From assembly GCA_965153455.1 (NCBI GenBank), contig OZ234502.1, positions 10,075,495-10,139,494 on the forward strand: a stretch of DNA of 64,000 bases, in the 5' to 3' direction. The notes below the pieces were generated by a model. That model did no database searches and was not told where the DNA came from. It saw only the letters and a list, made by a program, of their open reading frames with translations. Numbering within the stretch: the stretch's first letter is position 1; the number at the start of each line of letters is the position of its first letter. Positions 1-13,575 of the stretch are shown here, one piece after another. This stretch comes from Sphagnum compactum. Its lineage: Eukaryota; Bryophyta; Sphagnopsida; Sphagnales. A program made the translations under genes and the position numbers.

Positions 1-253
1 GTGCCTATCATGTTAGGCTCAAATTAAATCAAAGGAAAAAATGCTTAATAATTACCCATCTATCACACCTAATTCTCAAAAAGTATGCCTATCATGTTAG
101 GCTCAAATTAAATCAAAGGAAAAAATGCTTAATAATTACCCATCTATCACACCTAATTCTCAAAAAGTATGCCTATCAAGTTAGGCTCAAATTAAATCAA
201 AGGAAAAAATGCTTAATAATTACCCATCTATCACACCTAATTCTCAAAAAAGT
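1..253. repeat. 84-bp tandem repeat, three copies
   Basis: The word GCCTATCA recurs at about 3, 87 and 171, giving a period of exactly 84 bp. Each unit also carries TTAGGCTCAAATTAAATCAA and ATCACACCTAATTCTCAAAA. Copies differ by only one or two bases (TCATGTTAGG against TCAAGTTAGG), so the array is young or homogenised. It touches the left edge of the window, so the true copy number is unknown. Confidence 0.95.
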
Positions 254-1383
254 ATGCCTTGCTTAATTTTCAAGAACCCTAACAAACTACAATTATTTCA
301 CAACAAGAACAACACATGAGTCATGCACATCATCGACACCTTCAGCAGGAATCCTAAAACATTATATAAGAGAAATAATGCCATGTGGGCACAAGTCTTC
401 AAACTTAAAATGAAATATAAGAAGCACCAAACACCAACCTTAACTTGACAATGCCCATCACTTGAAAGTTGTCCCTCACACCCTCGTAACACTATTAAGA
501 AAGCTTAAGTATATGTGCACCATAAAACTCCAAGCCCCACTTTGTTGATTAGCTTAATTTAAGAATTTTTTTAAAACCTAAATGCCTAACTTTCACTGAA
601 ATTTCAAATCGACCTTTCTTAATAAACTTTCCCATTATTCAATAAATATTATTAGTCAGCCAAGTGCCTAACTTGATAAGCATGTATACTACTTAATGGC
701 ATAGTGCATGGGACCACATTATTAAAGCATTATCCCATTAAAGTCCACTGAAGTTGTTGAAGTTGTAGCAAGTTCAACATCAATGCCATGTGCACGAAGT
801 TTGTGGCACAAGTTTGGGTTCTTTCCTTGTCATGTTTAAACCTGTAAACTCTAAACATTGCAAGTGTAAGTTTGGAAACTTATTTCAAATTTCAAATTTT
901 TGGTTGATGCTTTTAAGTAGCTAAAAATACCATATCCCTCTATTTGCTCAAAGGCTAGGATGTATGGTTGTGAGAGTGTTGGGTGGTTACCAAGTTTGGC
1001 TAGTTAGAATCGTCAGTTTTCAGGTCTGATTTTCGGAACCAAAATTGGAACTGGGTTTAGAACTGGATCTCTGAATCCAATTCTAGAAGTGGAATTGAAG
1101 TTAGAATTTTAGTTTTCTAGTCACCAAATTTCTACAATTTTTAATGAAATATTGCCAGATTTCTCTATTGGGTTCTAGAATGTAGCCAGAAATATGAAGG
1201 AATCTTAAACTTTTCTGCTTTCATATCCTGTTTATAGCCAAATTTGGCCAAGTTGTATAATGGATGATCTCCAGTTCAGCTACATCACAAATACGAAAAA
1301 AAAAAACCTTGGTTAGCACCTTATTTCATGCAATGTACCTCATACATGCCCACCGCCACAAACCTGCTATAAAGCCAGAGTCA
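254..1383. other. Intergenic, no gene seen
   Basis: AT-rich sequence without any open frame resembling a known protein. Around 1015-1140 there is a low-complexity stretch rich in GGAATTGGAACTGG-like words. The motif CCAAATTTGGC (about 1240) recurs elsewhere in the window. Confidence 0.6.
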
Positions 1384-3308
1384 TTACACAATGAGCTGCT
1401 TGTTTTTCTCTTCTTTCTGCAAACCATTTAGTGGTTTCAACAAGCTGAATATCTTGTTGGCTGCCCTCTGCCAAGGAGCCAGATGTTGTTTAGGACGGAG
1501 TTTGGGCTCCAGGTAATCAAGCTGTAACAATTGAGTTTGAGTGACTTTCTGGATTGCTGATCTTGCTTTGGTTACAGCCGCCTCCATCTGCTCGTACTTC
1601 ACCTTCAATTTGTCATTTTTATTCTCTCCCCGTATTACCTCCAATTCTTGGTGTTCCACACCTAAACCCCATTTCCTCCCAGCAGTCAAGCACTCATGCT
1701 GGACTCGGAGGACATTCTGGATGCAACTATGCTTAGCTTGAAGAATGGCAATTTGGGCCTCGTAGTGAAGGATGCTCATCTCCATGAATCTGCTGTTTAG
1801 TTCAGCAATGAACCCACGACAAGAGGGAGCCCGACAAAAGCAAAGCTCTGCAAAGTCATCTGTGGACACCCCAGTCCAGCTGCAAAAAAGGATAAGCCTT
1901 ACTTGATTGAACTTGCTTAGCTCCATCAAAATTTTCCTGGTTCGTTTGGTGATATCTCCAAATTATGTTGCCTGATAATACATAAACTTGTCATTTTTGT
2001 CACCTATTGAGTACACTCTGCACAACTGTCTCTGCAACCGATGACCAGCAATTTGTACTAGAACCGAGGTTTTACCTGTAGTCATAACAGATTGTCTCCC
2101 TTGCCGTGATGTATTTATTTGCCCTTCCAACAGCATATATCTTGCCATTGGCCCAGCTGCATGTCAATCTTGCACAGTTAGTGCCAAACATCAACCATCT
2201 CTGGCCCATGGCATAAATGCTAAGAATCCCAATTGAAACCCTGGCCCATAGAATCAAACTGCTATAAGTAGTAGAAAGCAGAACAAAGGAGGGAGTAGAA
2301 TTCAAAGATGGGTTATCTCAAACTGGCCAATTACTGGACAATGCACAAATCCTGCACCAACTGGAGAACAAAAGCAGACCAGATCTCTTAACAATGCCTG
2401 TAGGAAGCTATCCCATAAGCTTTTGGAGCAAAAGCCTATTGATGAAAGACCAAGCCTCAAGTGGAGAGGGCATCTCAGAAGACAGATTGGTAACCAAGCA
2501 AAGGAAATGAAGCACCTCCAGAAGTAACTGAAAACCACAGAGACTCAAAAACAGTTAAACTGGAGGCCATTTTTGCTGCTGCAATCACAGAGGTGCAGAA
2601 AGAAAGTGAATTGTAGGTCTGTGCTGCAATTGTTGCAGTTGAAACTACCAGTACAGTCACTTATTACCTCAGGAATTGTGTATTCAGAGAAGCTTACCAT
2701 GCTTTGATATAAACATTGGGCTCACAGCTGTGGTTTGCTGCACCCACAATGTTATCAAATGGGTCCACCACATACTTGGATGCCTCAGCCTCACCAGGTA
2801 GACCCTTACTACTGCCTGGCCATGAAACTGTTATACCATAGTGCTTAGCAGTCTTGTCTTGGACCTTCTGATGTTTCTGTCTGTATTTTTCTTGTGTCAT
2901 TATGGGGCCACACACCACAAAAGCCACTTTGCTAGCAGGAATGTCCTCTTTTGTATAAAGTTCCTCCCCGAGCGCTCCATCACGAACATTTAAATTGGGC
3001 AAAGTGTACAAGCTGTTGCAGCAAAAGCCACGGCAGTTACATTCTATACCACAACTCCTCCATTTGTCTTGGCAAGCACACATAGCTGTACAAGTTTCAT
3101 TTCCTTTGATGTGGCACCCACATGCTGTTATTGCCATCTCTTCATTCACTTTTCTTGCTGCTGCCAGCAGTTTTTTGTCCCCTGTTAGCTTAGCATCAAT
3201 CGCTGAAGATGCTCGAGAAGTTTCTGAGTGATAGGACTCCATATCCATGTTGGACATTAGATGGCTTGAGGTTGGGAAGTGTGAGATGTTCCTCAAATTT
3301 GGAAATGA
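1384..3308 (-). CDS. SET-domain protein (putative histone-lysine methyltransferase), 5' end uncertain
   Basis: Three exons are read on the minus strand: about 3308-2698, 2156-2076 and 1879-1384. The junctions keep frame: TG|C across intron 1 (donor GTAAGC) and AG|C across intron 2 (donor GTAAAA). From 3308 the spliced frame gives 395 codons. In order it shows a cysteine-rich pre-SET/CXC-like block (CGC, then CxxxCxC spacing, ending CRGFCCN), a SET core with NHSCEPN and the C-terminal motif ETICYDY, a post-SET CFCxxxxCRGFI, and a basic coiled-coil-like tail of about 130 residues. SET proteins transfer methyl from S-adenosylmethionine to lysine, usually on histones in the nucleus. The N-terminal SET motif is weak (GALGEEL where GxGL is usual; VCGP where YxG is usual), so activity is uncertain. 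A pyrimidine-rich acceptor lies just before 3308. The start codon and any earlier exons were not found; coding-like sequence runs on to about 3729. Confidence 0.7.
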
Positions 3309-4160
3309 CTGTCTGAGACAGTTGTGAGCAAGAGAAAAGAGATGACCCCAAATTGGCACAATTACAATCCTCTTCCCTGGAATTGTTGCCCACACATATA
3401 CACGCCAGAATTTGCAGTCTATATTTGGCACATGCTAGCACACCAATTGAGGTCTCCTCTTTGGGGGATTTCCTGATCTCTTTTCTTCTAGAGGCAATGG
3501 CAGGGAAAAACCTTTCATTGTATCTGGGGTTTCCATGGGACCTTCTTCCTTTTTTCCTTGTAGAGTTCATGAAAGGGTGGTATAAACTCCAAACCCTTTC
3601 ATATGCGCCCCTTGCACCATATGATCTATGGCCTTTGTGATCATTCATGGATACTAGTTCCCACTGTAATAAGTGTAGTACCCTGATGCAACCATTTCCA
3701 GGTGGGGGAATAGGTGGTGGTGGAATCAAGCACTCATAACTACTAAAGTTTTAGATTTTAAAACTACTGAAAAAAACTCTAGAGCTCATGTCCTCTCATG
3801 AGCAACCTTATCTGATAGCCTGTTGAAAATGGATAGCAGAAAGTTGAGAAAACCTGTGAAATGATAAAAACAAAGTTCATTGAAAACTCTCCACCCAACC
3901 TTAGGATCACACAAGTTGCTATAAACTTATGATTTTCCCTTGAACTTTGGCCTAGTCCGTAAAAGTTGCACTTGATATGCCAATTGCTCTAACATGAATG
4001 CATGTTATCTCCACAAATATATCAAGGTGAACATCCAATACCATTAGTACAAAATGTCACAATAAACAACTACTCATATTTCTGAACTTAGAAGCAAATA
4101 TGCTCAAGTATCTTGGAAAAGATAACTTGATAGGATGTTGATATCAAACATAAATGACTC
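3309..4160. other. Possible 5' exon or leader region of the SET gene
   Basis: A minus-strand open frame covers roughly 3729-3400 and is basic and glycine/proline-containing (it opens PPPPIPPPGNG). It could hold an upstream exon of the SET gene, but no donor with matching phase was convincing. From 3730 to 4160 nothing coding is visible. Confidence 0.25.
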
Positions 4161-4480
4161 GATGCATTTTTCTGTGTTATAGTTCCCATAAAGAAAATGA
4201 CAGAATCAGATGCATTTTTCAGTGTTTTGGGTCTGCAAAAAGAAATTGACAGAATTAGATGCATTTTTCTATGTTTTAGTTTGCAAAAAGAAAATGACAG
4301 AATCAGATGCATTTTTCCATGTTTTAGGTCTGCAGAAAGAAAATGACAAATCAGATGCATTTTTCTATGTTTTAGTTTGCAAAAAGGAAATGACAGAATC
4401 AGATACATTTTTGCTTTTTTCTGTGTCTTAGTTTGCATTAAGAAAATAGTAGAATCAGATACATTTCTGCATATACATGA
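4161..4480. repeat. 48-bp minisatellite, about six copies
   Basis: GATGCATTTTT recurs at about 4161, 4209, 4258, 4306, 4354 and 4402, a period of 48-49 bp. Each unit also has GAAAATGACAGAATCA and a TTTTAG-TTTGCA segment. Because 48 is a multiple of three, both strands stay open by chance; the ORFs here are repeat artefacts. Confidence 0.9.
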
Positions 4481-4968
4481 AGGAAATGGCAGAATCAGCT
4501 TGTTGAATCTGATAAACTGTCTATCAATATCAATCGGAGAAGAAGCCTAGTTTGTGGCCCAACTACTCAAAACCCTTTTTTCTTCTTCTTCTTCTTCATA
4601 CAGGTGGAGAAGGGAGAACAAGCACGTGTGCTGTTAAACCCAAGAGATCAACAAAGAAGGCATGCAAGGAAGGGTTGCAGTGGGGAAGGTAGAGAGAACC
4701 TGTCTAGACAGGTAGGTCCATAGAAAGCTCTCCACCATCCAATTGATCTCACACCTTTCTTTCTCCTCAATTGTCGTTCTCCAAAGTAGCTAATGAGCGA
4801 CCTGAAAAGCAAAAAAAAAAAAAAGCGCCGTAAAAACGATCCTCGTTCGAAAGCGCAAGCGTCGTAAAAGAGAAAGTTAGAGACACAAATGTGCACATGC
4901 ACCAACAGCATACACAGGAGAGAAGAGAGGGTGCGCTTTTGTTTGTGCCAGGGTTTGGGACGGATCAT

Positions 4969-6254
4969 ATGACGGAGGGAGAGAGAGAGATGCCGCTGCA
5001 GAGAGCAGTGGCCATTGGCTTGACTGGCATAGACATGCGGTCCAGGCTTGGGTTCCAAGTAAGCTCCAAGGATAGGAGCTTGTCGCGACCCCCGAATCGT
5101 CCTGAGTTGTGTATGCACACCATTCCTATCGTCATCCTGCTGTGCTTCTTCATCCTATGGGCCGGCTCTTCAGGTATGTTGGAATAAGCACCCAGATTTG
5201 TAGCATTGAAGCTAATCAGACACCATGAATCACCGTGCAATTGGCCGTTGGTGCAGTATATGCGTCAATCGATCATATACTTGTTGGGAACCTAGGGATT
5301 GCTGAACCCTAAAGGAGAAGAACTAGGCAAGTCACGTTCTCCTTGTTGGATCCAGTAGATAGATCTCTTATGTTGAAGAGACATTCAGATTTACTTGCCT
5401 GTAGAATCTCAGATCGATCTGAAAGTCTCTCCAGCACAAGATCTACTGAATTGGATTCACAGGCAGTGACTCACAGTTTTCTGCTTCAAAGTTTTCTACT
5501 CCAAAGTTTTGTCCAACTTGTATGGGGTTTGTTGCCCTTTGCCAAGTATTTCTTGGTCTATTCACCTTTGCTGTCGAGTACATATCCAAGGGGGTAGTTT
5601 ATCCTTGCTTTTAGTGATCCATTCAGAAACCCTCATTATTGCTCAATTTCCTTGGTTTTGTGTTTTTGTCACTCTATGTTTTTTCCTCATGGTTGTGCAA
5701 TACATGAGATTTACTGCCTTGACCTAAGAACGCAGTTGTCATTTGGGCCTTGCTATAGCATGTATTTTGCCAGTATCCATACAATTGATGAAAGGATTGC
5801 CACTGGTTACCAAAATTGGTGATTCTGGCTCTAGTTGTCATAAGGTTTGTTATGTTCTCAACTCCATCATTCAGCAGATAAACTAGGTGTGTCTGTCTGG
5901 GAGGAGAATGCATAACAACACTGCATAATCATCAGAAATTGGACTGTCTGTTTGATCTCTTGCTTTGTCTGTTCCAATTCATGTCCATCCTCAAAAGGTG
6001 CCAGTTCAAACCACTAATGCGCTTATTACATGAGCAATTTGTGAATCCAATTCATTTGTGGGCTGTGGTGTGCTGCAGAAGTGAATACACTACCTCCACA
6101 AGTCAGTAAAGTGTCAGGCTTGGACACAGTGGTTGCCAACTCTGAAAACTTGGCTTTAGTTCAATCTCCTCCTGGCACTATGTCTAGCATGGTTCTTAAC
6201 AAGACAGTGCAGTCATCCAAGATATTCCATCACAGACATTTTCTGCAGCAATGA
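4969..6254 (+). CDS. Possible N-terminal exons of a type II membrane protein, partial
   Basis: I do not recognise this protein. Exon 1 (4969-5173) lies in a CpG-richer stretch and encodes about 68 residues: a hydrophilic arginine-rich start, then a hydrophobic segment (IPIVILLCFFILWAG) typical of a single-pass signal anchor. It ends at a strong donor, CAG|GTATGT. A good acceptor at 6078/6079 continues in phase (G|AA) for another 57 codons, a serine/threonine- and valine-rich stretch like a Golgi enzyme stem, to a TGA at 6252-6254. No catalytic domain was found downstream, so this is either the front of a gene whose remaining exons I missed, or a relic. The second exon belongs to a sequence repeated at 49.2 kb, which lowers confidence. 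Confidence 0.3.
5831..6110 (+). repeat. Dispersed repeat, copy A (partner at 49204-49480)
   Basis: About 275 bp is closely similar, in the same orientation, to 49204-49480. Shared words include TTGTCATAAGGTTTGTTA, CTGCATAATCATCAGAAATT and TGAATTCAATTCATTTGTGG (one base differs here). Both copies end in a GTGGTGTGCT-CAG acceptor-like site. The nature of the unit is unknown. Confidence 0.8.
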
Positions 6255-9200
6255 AAAATTGGGCTCCAGATGTGCTCACAAAAGTATGCTGCCTAGGGAT
6301 TTGGGGCATGCAGGTTAATCCCATCATCTTTCTTGCATTCTATAAGAAGATGATGTGGTCAGATGATTGTGCTGCTGCTCAATTGGGGGAATAAGGTCTA
6401 TGGCAGAATAATCTTCTTGCTAGATCATCTGGAGGGTTACATAACCTGCCAGTTTCTCGATGTACACTCAATGGTAGTAAGAGGAAAGCAGAAAGAGGTT
6501 GAGGGGGTGAATTGCATCCTCTGATATTGCTAGGGGCTGCATTTCTCTCACATTCTTTGCATCAAGTGAATCCAAATAAGTGGTTAGGGAGGGAAGTCAA
6601 GGGTCCTGTCATTTTATGATATAACTACTGGATGTGGAGCATTCTCTCTAGTAGTATGCCAATGTATTAAATGAGCAATTTGGTATATGATTGTTTGCTA
6701 TGTTGTAAGGTAGATTGAATTGATGCTAGTCAGGGAAATGTGCATGGGAGAGCTTTTTCACTCACATGATTGCCACAAGATTGGGTGAAGCTCCAGAAAC
6801 CTGTGTTGTTCCAGATAATCACTAAATATGCTAAACGTGGGATCCATATCCTTGGTGAAAAAGTGCTGGGAGGTGATGGTATTTGATCATGACCTCATGT
6901 GCCCTTCAAGTGATTATGACTGTCTTTTTGTTTCCTGTTTGGAAAGATATGTCACTGAGAACAAAATGAGATTTACACAAAGTGCATCAACTTGTGTGCA
7001 AGCTCAATTCACCTTGCGAATGAGTCAGAAGTACAAACCTGGTTCCTTTAGAGGAGCAGACAATTTCCAGTTTGACCAGGTTTCGTATTCTTTGGACTCA
7101 GATTCTTTCCCTGATTTATTTGTGACTTGATGGTAGTTGAAAATCATCAACCAAAGCTGTGAGAGCAACAAGCAAGAAGTTTTTGCAAGAAACACAACAC
7201 CCCACAGACTATGCTCTTGTGCAACTCTACTTTCAATCTACAAACTCTGATGAAGGGGGCTTATGTAAATGACAATCATACTGCAACTTATAGCTCAATT
7301 CTCTGCCCACTGAAGAATCGGTCTCAAGTTGCTCTCTGCAAACCCAGGACTTTGTGAATTTAGCAGTCAACAAGGAGCTGTTTGGCATTACAACTGTCCA
7401 CTGGAAATTTGTTGCCTGGTTCCAGGCTGAACATAGAGGCCTATGTTTGGAGTGGTCCATCTGGAGAAGAGTTTGTGTACTCTTGAGGTTTCTCATTTCT
7501 CTGCCCATGGTGTGTTTAGGGTTCCCTTTTGGAAGAGCTGTGGACACATTCCTAATGCAGCTCTTTTGGTGGATGTCAGTAGTAATCTCTAAAGCTTGTC
7601 TGCTGTTCTACTGCTATTCAAAGATGGCTCTTTTACCTTTTGCAATTCCTTGCACTTTTCTACAGCTTCACAACATTAGGTCAAGTGAAGGCCAAAGGCC
7701 TCCTTTGCCCTCATCTTTGCCTTGGTCAAGTCTACAACAGCATGGAGAATTTGATCCACTTAGCGATACTGGGTCCAGGGATGGCCCCCTTGGCTGTCCA
7801 TCATTGTGCACTAGAACATCATGCAGTACCCCCAAGCATACAGTGCTTTGTCTCGCCCCTGGCCATCATGAGCTTCTGTAGGTACAAGACAAAGCATGCC
7901 TCTGTGTTTGGGGATACCAATGTATCTTCCAGTGCGAGCATGTTGTCCTCCTGACTGTTGGATCATCAGTTCCATGTGATTTCAACCAATGCAAGGATCA
8001 AATGTGATGGAACATTTTGGAGACTAGGTGGGGGGGGGGAGACTACAATTTCAAAAGGTTTTTATGTCTTAATCAATGGTGAAAGTCCTCTGTGGATTAG
8101 AAAAGAAAGTGTAATGGTATTTTTTTTGGCTGTATTCATATATTGTGTCAGGCATTGTGCTGTTCTGGGACAGTAAATGGATCTGCAGAGGACTTGCAGT
8201 GATGTAGGGTTTCAGAAACCTTTGCTGACATCTTTGGGATGGTGCAACCTGGAACAAATTGAACAGCAGAGAGGTATACATGTTAGGTGAGTTGGTTTCT
8301 GGGATTTGACCTGATGATCTAATATGTTGCAAATGAGTAAGGATATCCTTTTGAGTGTAGGCTTGATATAGGCAGGGTAGGAGAGGGGCACTTGTGTGGC
8401 ACAAGGGAGCCACTTCCCCCACCTTTCACTTGAGGGCCACCCCCCAAGAAAGACATTTTAAGGGCCCTGAAGATTTGACACTCTGTAGATTGTACCAGAC
8501 ACAAACGTGTTGCAGTGCTGTCCAGACAAATGCTGCTTTGTCATTACTACCAAGACTGGGCCACAAGTGGTGAGGTGAGCACTGACCGCCTTCTGCTGTG
8601 GGAGGTGTTAGAGTGCTCTATTTGTGACCCACAAATTCAGGTGTCTGCAGGACCTCCTCTTCTTTGAACTTCCTTCTGCAACTCTGTGTTTGCTGCCAGT
8701 TCCGATGCTTACTTCTCTGCAGACCCAATCCATCAGGTACCTAAAGTATTTCTTGCCCTCAAATCCTTGCTTTACTTCTGTCTCTCTATTCTGTATCACC
8801 TTCTTGGTGATATGCAAATTGATCTGGACATTTGTGTGATGCATGCCAAAAGATCCTAAGAACCTGGGTGTATACTTCATGATGGAAGACATCATGTGCA
8901 GGTGAGGAACCAGTAAGCCAAAGAGAGTGCGAGAAGCATATTTAAGATCTGGTTATCATGCTATGAAGAGAACATAAGGAGCATGTGGGGGATGGAGGAG
9001 AGCTGCCAAATATTGGCCAAATCTGCTACAGCAAGAGCCACTAAAAAGAACAGAGGATCCTCCTGCCTACATTGGAGCATGGCTATAGAGTTGAACCCAT
9101 GAATGGTGGTGAACATTTGCAGTTCAGTGCAAGATATGGCTCCGTTTCACTAGTGGGTTAAGTGTTGTTTACCCTGCTTCTTAGTGTTTTTCCACTTGAG

Positions 9201-12200
9201 CAGCTTGATAGGATGAAGGTTTCACAAGAAACAGTGTGCAGGAGTCAAGTTACTGAATACTGTCAGGACTCAGAAGTTGTGGGAGGCAAAGGTATTGTCT
9301 AGTTTTCCAGTTTCCCATATGAGTTTCAACATCCTTCATCTGAGCTAGTTATCTTTGGTATCTGGAAAACCCTAAGGGGCCTGAGTTTGCACTTTGAAAA
9401 CCAGAACATTTTTCTCAAATGCCTGGATCAGATTTCCAAAGCTGCAAAGAACAATGGGTGTAGAGACTAGAAACTATTGTAACCCACCATATGTATATGT
9501 GAAACCACATTAGGTACTAGCCCTTGGGCTGCAAATGAGGGGCCTCCAGTCCCTTTTTGGAAGTTGTCTATGATTGGGGAATATGCCCATTCTCCTGCTG
9601 CCCTCTGACATCATGCTTTCCAGTTTCTGCTGATTATAATCATCATCATAATTTTCAATCTCCAAATGGAGTGTTTGTGATAGGAGGTCTCTTTGGGGCT
9701 TTAGTAGGATGCAATATTGTAGGAAATCAAAGATTGGGGAAATAGCACAGCATTTTGTGTGCTTTCCGCTTCTCATCTGTTTTGTTGCATTTGGATCCTG
9801 TGACATATCTGCATTTGCATTTGTGGGCAAGAGAGGTGCACCTACAAGCCTTTCCTTTTGGGAGACTCTTCCATTTCATTAAAAGTTTGGAAAGAGCTGT
9901 GTGTTTTGCAAACATTGTCAGCTCAATTGTCAAGTCCCTTTGAAATCTGATTAAAGCCCTTGTTCATCAGTCTCTTCAACAAGTGGAATTGCAGCCACAG
10001 TGTTTTTTATTCAGATTTTTCTCCATCATTTGGGCAAAAGTTGAAACTTGGTTAGGGAAGTTCATGGTGGTGATCAGGTTTTGATATCCGGAAGAAGGGA
10101 TGTCCTCAAACACAACTTCCCACCACCCTCCATATTTTGCTGCAGAGCTGTAATTCTCATGTTGGTGATTGCTTGCTGAATTGGCTAAATATAGAGGGAC
10201 AATCATAGTTGAAACTCTGTTATGTATAGGCAAAATTGGTTTGTGTGTTATGTATAAGCAAATACTTTTGAGCTACAGGACTTTTCCATTTACTTTTTCC
10301 AAACAGTATTGCTAAATTGATGATATCAGCTCACTGTCATGAGAGCTTGCCCTTAATGGACCATGGAGCTCTAAATTAGTGCACAAGTATATAAATGTTC
10401 AGATTTCTTGTTCCCTGTTGTCTGCAATTGAATGTGCCACTGCTGCCAGCCACACCACGTCAGCACTCTGACAAGCTTCCCAAGCATATGGGGAAGTGGA
10501 ACATTTCCAGCAGACTTTGGTCTGTCATGAAAGAGAAGGATCTTGTGCATGCATTGGGAGGCTGGTGGCTGAAATAGTCACTGGGAGCAGATCCTTCCCA
10601 CTTTTACAATAGGACTGGTTGTTTCGAACATTCCAACCACTTGCTGCTCAAATGTTTGATCTTTACAAGCATGATAGTGAGCTTGTATTTGCAAATATTT
10701 ATTCCCTAGCAACTTTGGACTCCTTTCTTTTTCAACAGCTTCAGCTGAACATCATAATCTATAATGCAATGGTCCTAAAACTGAATGTATGGGCTGCTGC
10801 AGAATAGTGGGTTTAACACACACCACAGAAGATTGAACCCATATCCTCACACAGAATGTCAATGAGGTTATTAATCATCACCCATGTACACATGTGATGA
10901 TCTGCATGTACATCTGATGGCCTTTTTCAAGTGCTTTGTAAACAATTACAGGCATTGACCACTCAGAAAAAAGTAAACTTATCAGGACTCATGCCCTCAT
11001 ACTATGTTTGTTGCAAATGTTCCATTACCTGCTTGAATTGTCCAGCCTTAACATGGTTTACACATTTTGTGTACTTGAAACAACATCCAAATGGTCAGGT
11101 CCTGGTGCATTCATTTAACTCCAGTTCCACATACAATATGCTGTTGAGCCAGAGTGTTTCTTTATCTTCATGTTTGAAATCAGAATACCATGCATCGACA
11201 ATAACCAGAAATGCAAACCAAGCTGATTGGCAGTGAATGTGTTATGGCCTTGTGCAGACCAAGCTACCAGAAGCACGGACTAAGGAATATGTGGTGATTC
11301 CTCACATCGACAAGCACTACAGAAACCATCATTTTCATCAACATTCTCTGGCCTTGATCCCACCACTGTAAAGGATCTGAGAAGAACTCCCACCAAAGTT
11401 TTTTCTACAATCTGTTGTCAGCCTGCAAAGAACAGGACTGGCTGAAGACAATACAACTTCATGGGCCAATGCCATGCTTCACAGCATAGACCTTGTTCAT
11501 ATGTAGGCCAGAATAATTCTTCCATGGAAATGGAAAAAGCAGCTTCATTTTATGAGAAATTCAGCTGTTACAGCTCCTGACCATAATCAAACAACACATT
11601 AGTCTGCACATGTTTGCAGACAATAGCATTTGGATGTGGGGAGTCAGCAGAGCAGTAGAATAGAGAGACACATGCACAAATACAAAACAGCTTATAACAT
11701 TATGATGTCTGCAAGCAACCTTGGATTGACCAATTGCTTTGTAGGCAAACTGCAGGAATAGAGGAAAGATTGTCAACTAAATGAAACCTTCAAGACAGGA
11801 TCTTTGGACAGGATTTTCCATTTGTTGTTATCATATTGTTGGAGTTTAACTTCTAACCAGGATAATGGAATTCAGACATCTCTGTCCACTGCTGTAAGAA
11901 AGTTTGAGACAAGAATGGGAAATGATAACAAGAATTCACTACTTAAGCTCTGTTCTTCTCACAAAGCAAGTGCATAGTGCTCCAATGTGGAGGAAACTTT
12001 GGGTTTGCATCACATTACATTGTTTGAGCAAACAAAGACAATCACTGCTCTCCCTTGTATCTCAAAAATTCCTCAAGGTGCCAATTGCTGGTTCCCCAAT
12101 AAATTCTTAGTGAAGCCTACAGTTGCTAGGCTTTGCATTGCTTTTACCTGGATGACTCCAATTTTGTTCAAAACACAACAATTAATTGTTCTGCACCTAA

Positions 12201-13575
12201 CGATCTGACTATGTTAATCACATGCTTGAGGAGGTTGACTCAAAGGACCTTGGAGTTATAAGATTCCTATAGAAGACTTACAATGCAAGAGGAGGCCTTA
12301 AAAGATTGGGACTGTCTTTATCTTCTAGGGAATTGCTTCACATCTTCCTTGTCAACTGGGCTTAATCTTTCAATAGGTCTGGCACTGCCATCAGTTGCCC
12401 ACCAAGGAACATATTCCTTCAAAAGTCCTCTTGACAATGGCAGCAGCTTATGAGGCAGAAAGCAAATGAACGTAACATGGTCTGTTGGAATAATCAAGAG
12501 GAAAGGCAAGTTTGAGAAGGGATCAATGGATGTACTTACCCGATTGTTCCATGGTAATGTCAGGCTGCAGCAGAACACCAACAGGACTTTTGAGGCACAG
12601 CAATTGAATCTGACCATCTTGAATTCAAGCTTCAGTTAGTTGCTTATTCTTCTTGGTTGTCCTTCTTGGACATGTTGAGTTGTTTTGACTTATGAGCACC
12701 TTCTTTCTCATTTGAGTTTTCCCACTTCCCAACCTACATGAGTCCTTAATTCAACCCCATATTGTCGAATTTGAAGAACGTCGTCATATCTCGTCACTCC
12801 TTCCAAGGGCATTGTCTGTGGGTTCTGGATATCGCTTGCAGAAATCCTCTGCCTGCTTTGGCAGAATTAGGAACTATTCTGGAGCCTCCTTATAAACCTT
12901 TGCATAGGAAATGGTTCTTAAGAAAATTGGGGTTTAACAGAACATAGTTTTATTTTGTGGGAAGGAGTTCATAAGAATTCAGTTACTGCAGGCAAACACC
13001 TAATTCTTATGTTGTCTTGCAACATCCAAGTTAATTTGTTCAGTAGACCCTCAGACTAGTCAGGTAGGGAAGAAATGGAGATCTTGACAACATCAAAGGA
13101 ATATTTGTAGAGAGGAGTGGGAGGGGTGCTGAAGAGTAGATGCTGATCAACATAAAGATGAAGATTGTCTGACAAAAGAGCCAAAACGCAAAATTACTGT
13201 GAGGATGAGAGAAATTAGTCTTCCCACCTCTACAATCACACACTGACTTGCTAACTAAAAGGCGTACAGCTATGATAAATCAACCATGAATTGCTATGGA
13301 GGAGGCAAGACTATGAATCTGAAAACCTGACCCCGTATTCCAATTTACACAAGCACACCAGACATTAGAAGTATCCGTAAAGTCAGGACAAGACAGCATG
13401 AGTACCCTGAGTTTTTTCTTTCCTTCCTATAGTTTGAACAACGATTCTTCTCGCGATTGTGTCAAACTTCTGTTCGTATTTTCTTGCTTGAGTGTCTCTA
13501 TCTTCACGGGCCACTACTAGGCAAGGTTAGTGGGCCAGCGGCCATCTCTCATAGCTTTGATTTTGTCTGTCAGCC
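6255..13575. other. Long intergenic stretch, no recognisable gene
   Basis: About 7.3 kb with only short open frames (up to 175 codons, about 7354-7881 plus), none with a motif I know. Base composition is even rather than AT-extreme and several frames are locally open, as in old decayed coding or retroelement sequence. No reverse transcriptase, integrase or transposase motif was recognised. Introns of an unrecognised gene cannot be excluded. Confidence 0.45.

Noticed and set aside
1-253. CRISPR-like array
   Set aside because: The repeats abut head to tail with no unique spacers; this is a plain tandem repeat in a plant genome.
4648-5240. Minus-strand ORFs of 91-156 codons
   Set aside because: Translation is low-complexity (phenylalanine runs from a poly-A tract) and shadows the better plus-strand exon candidate.
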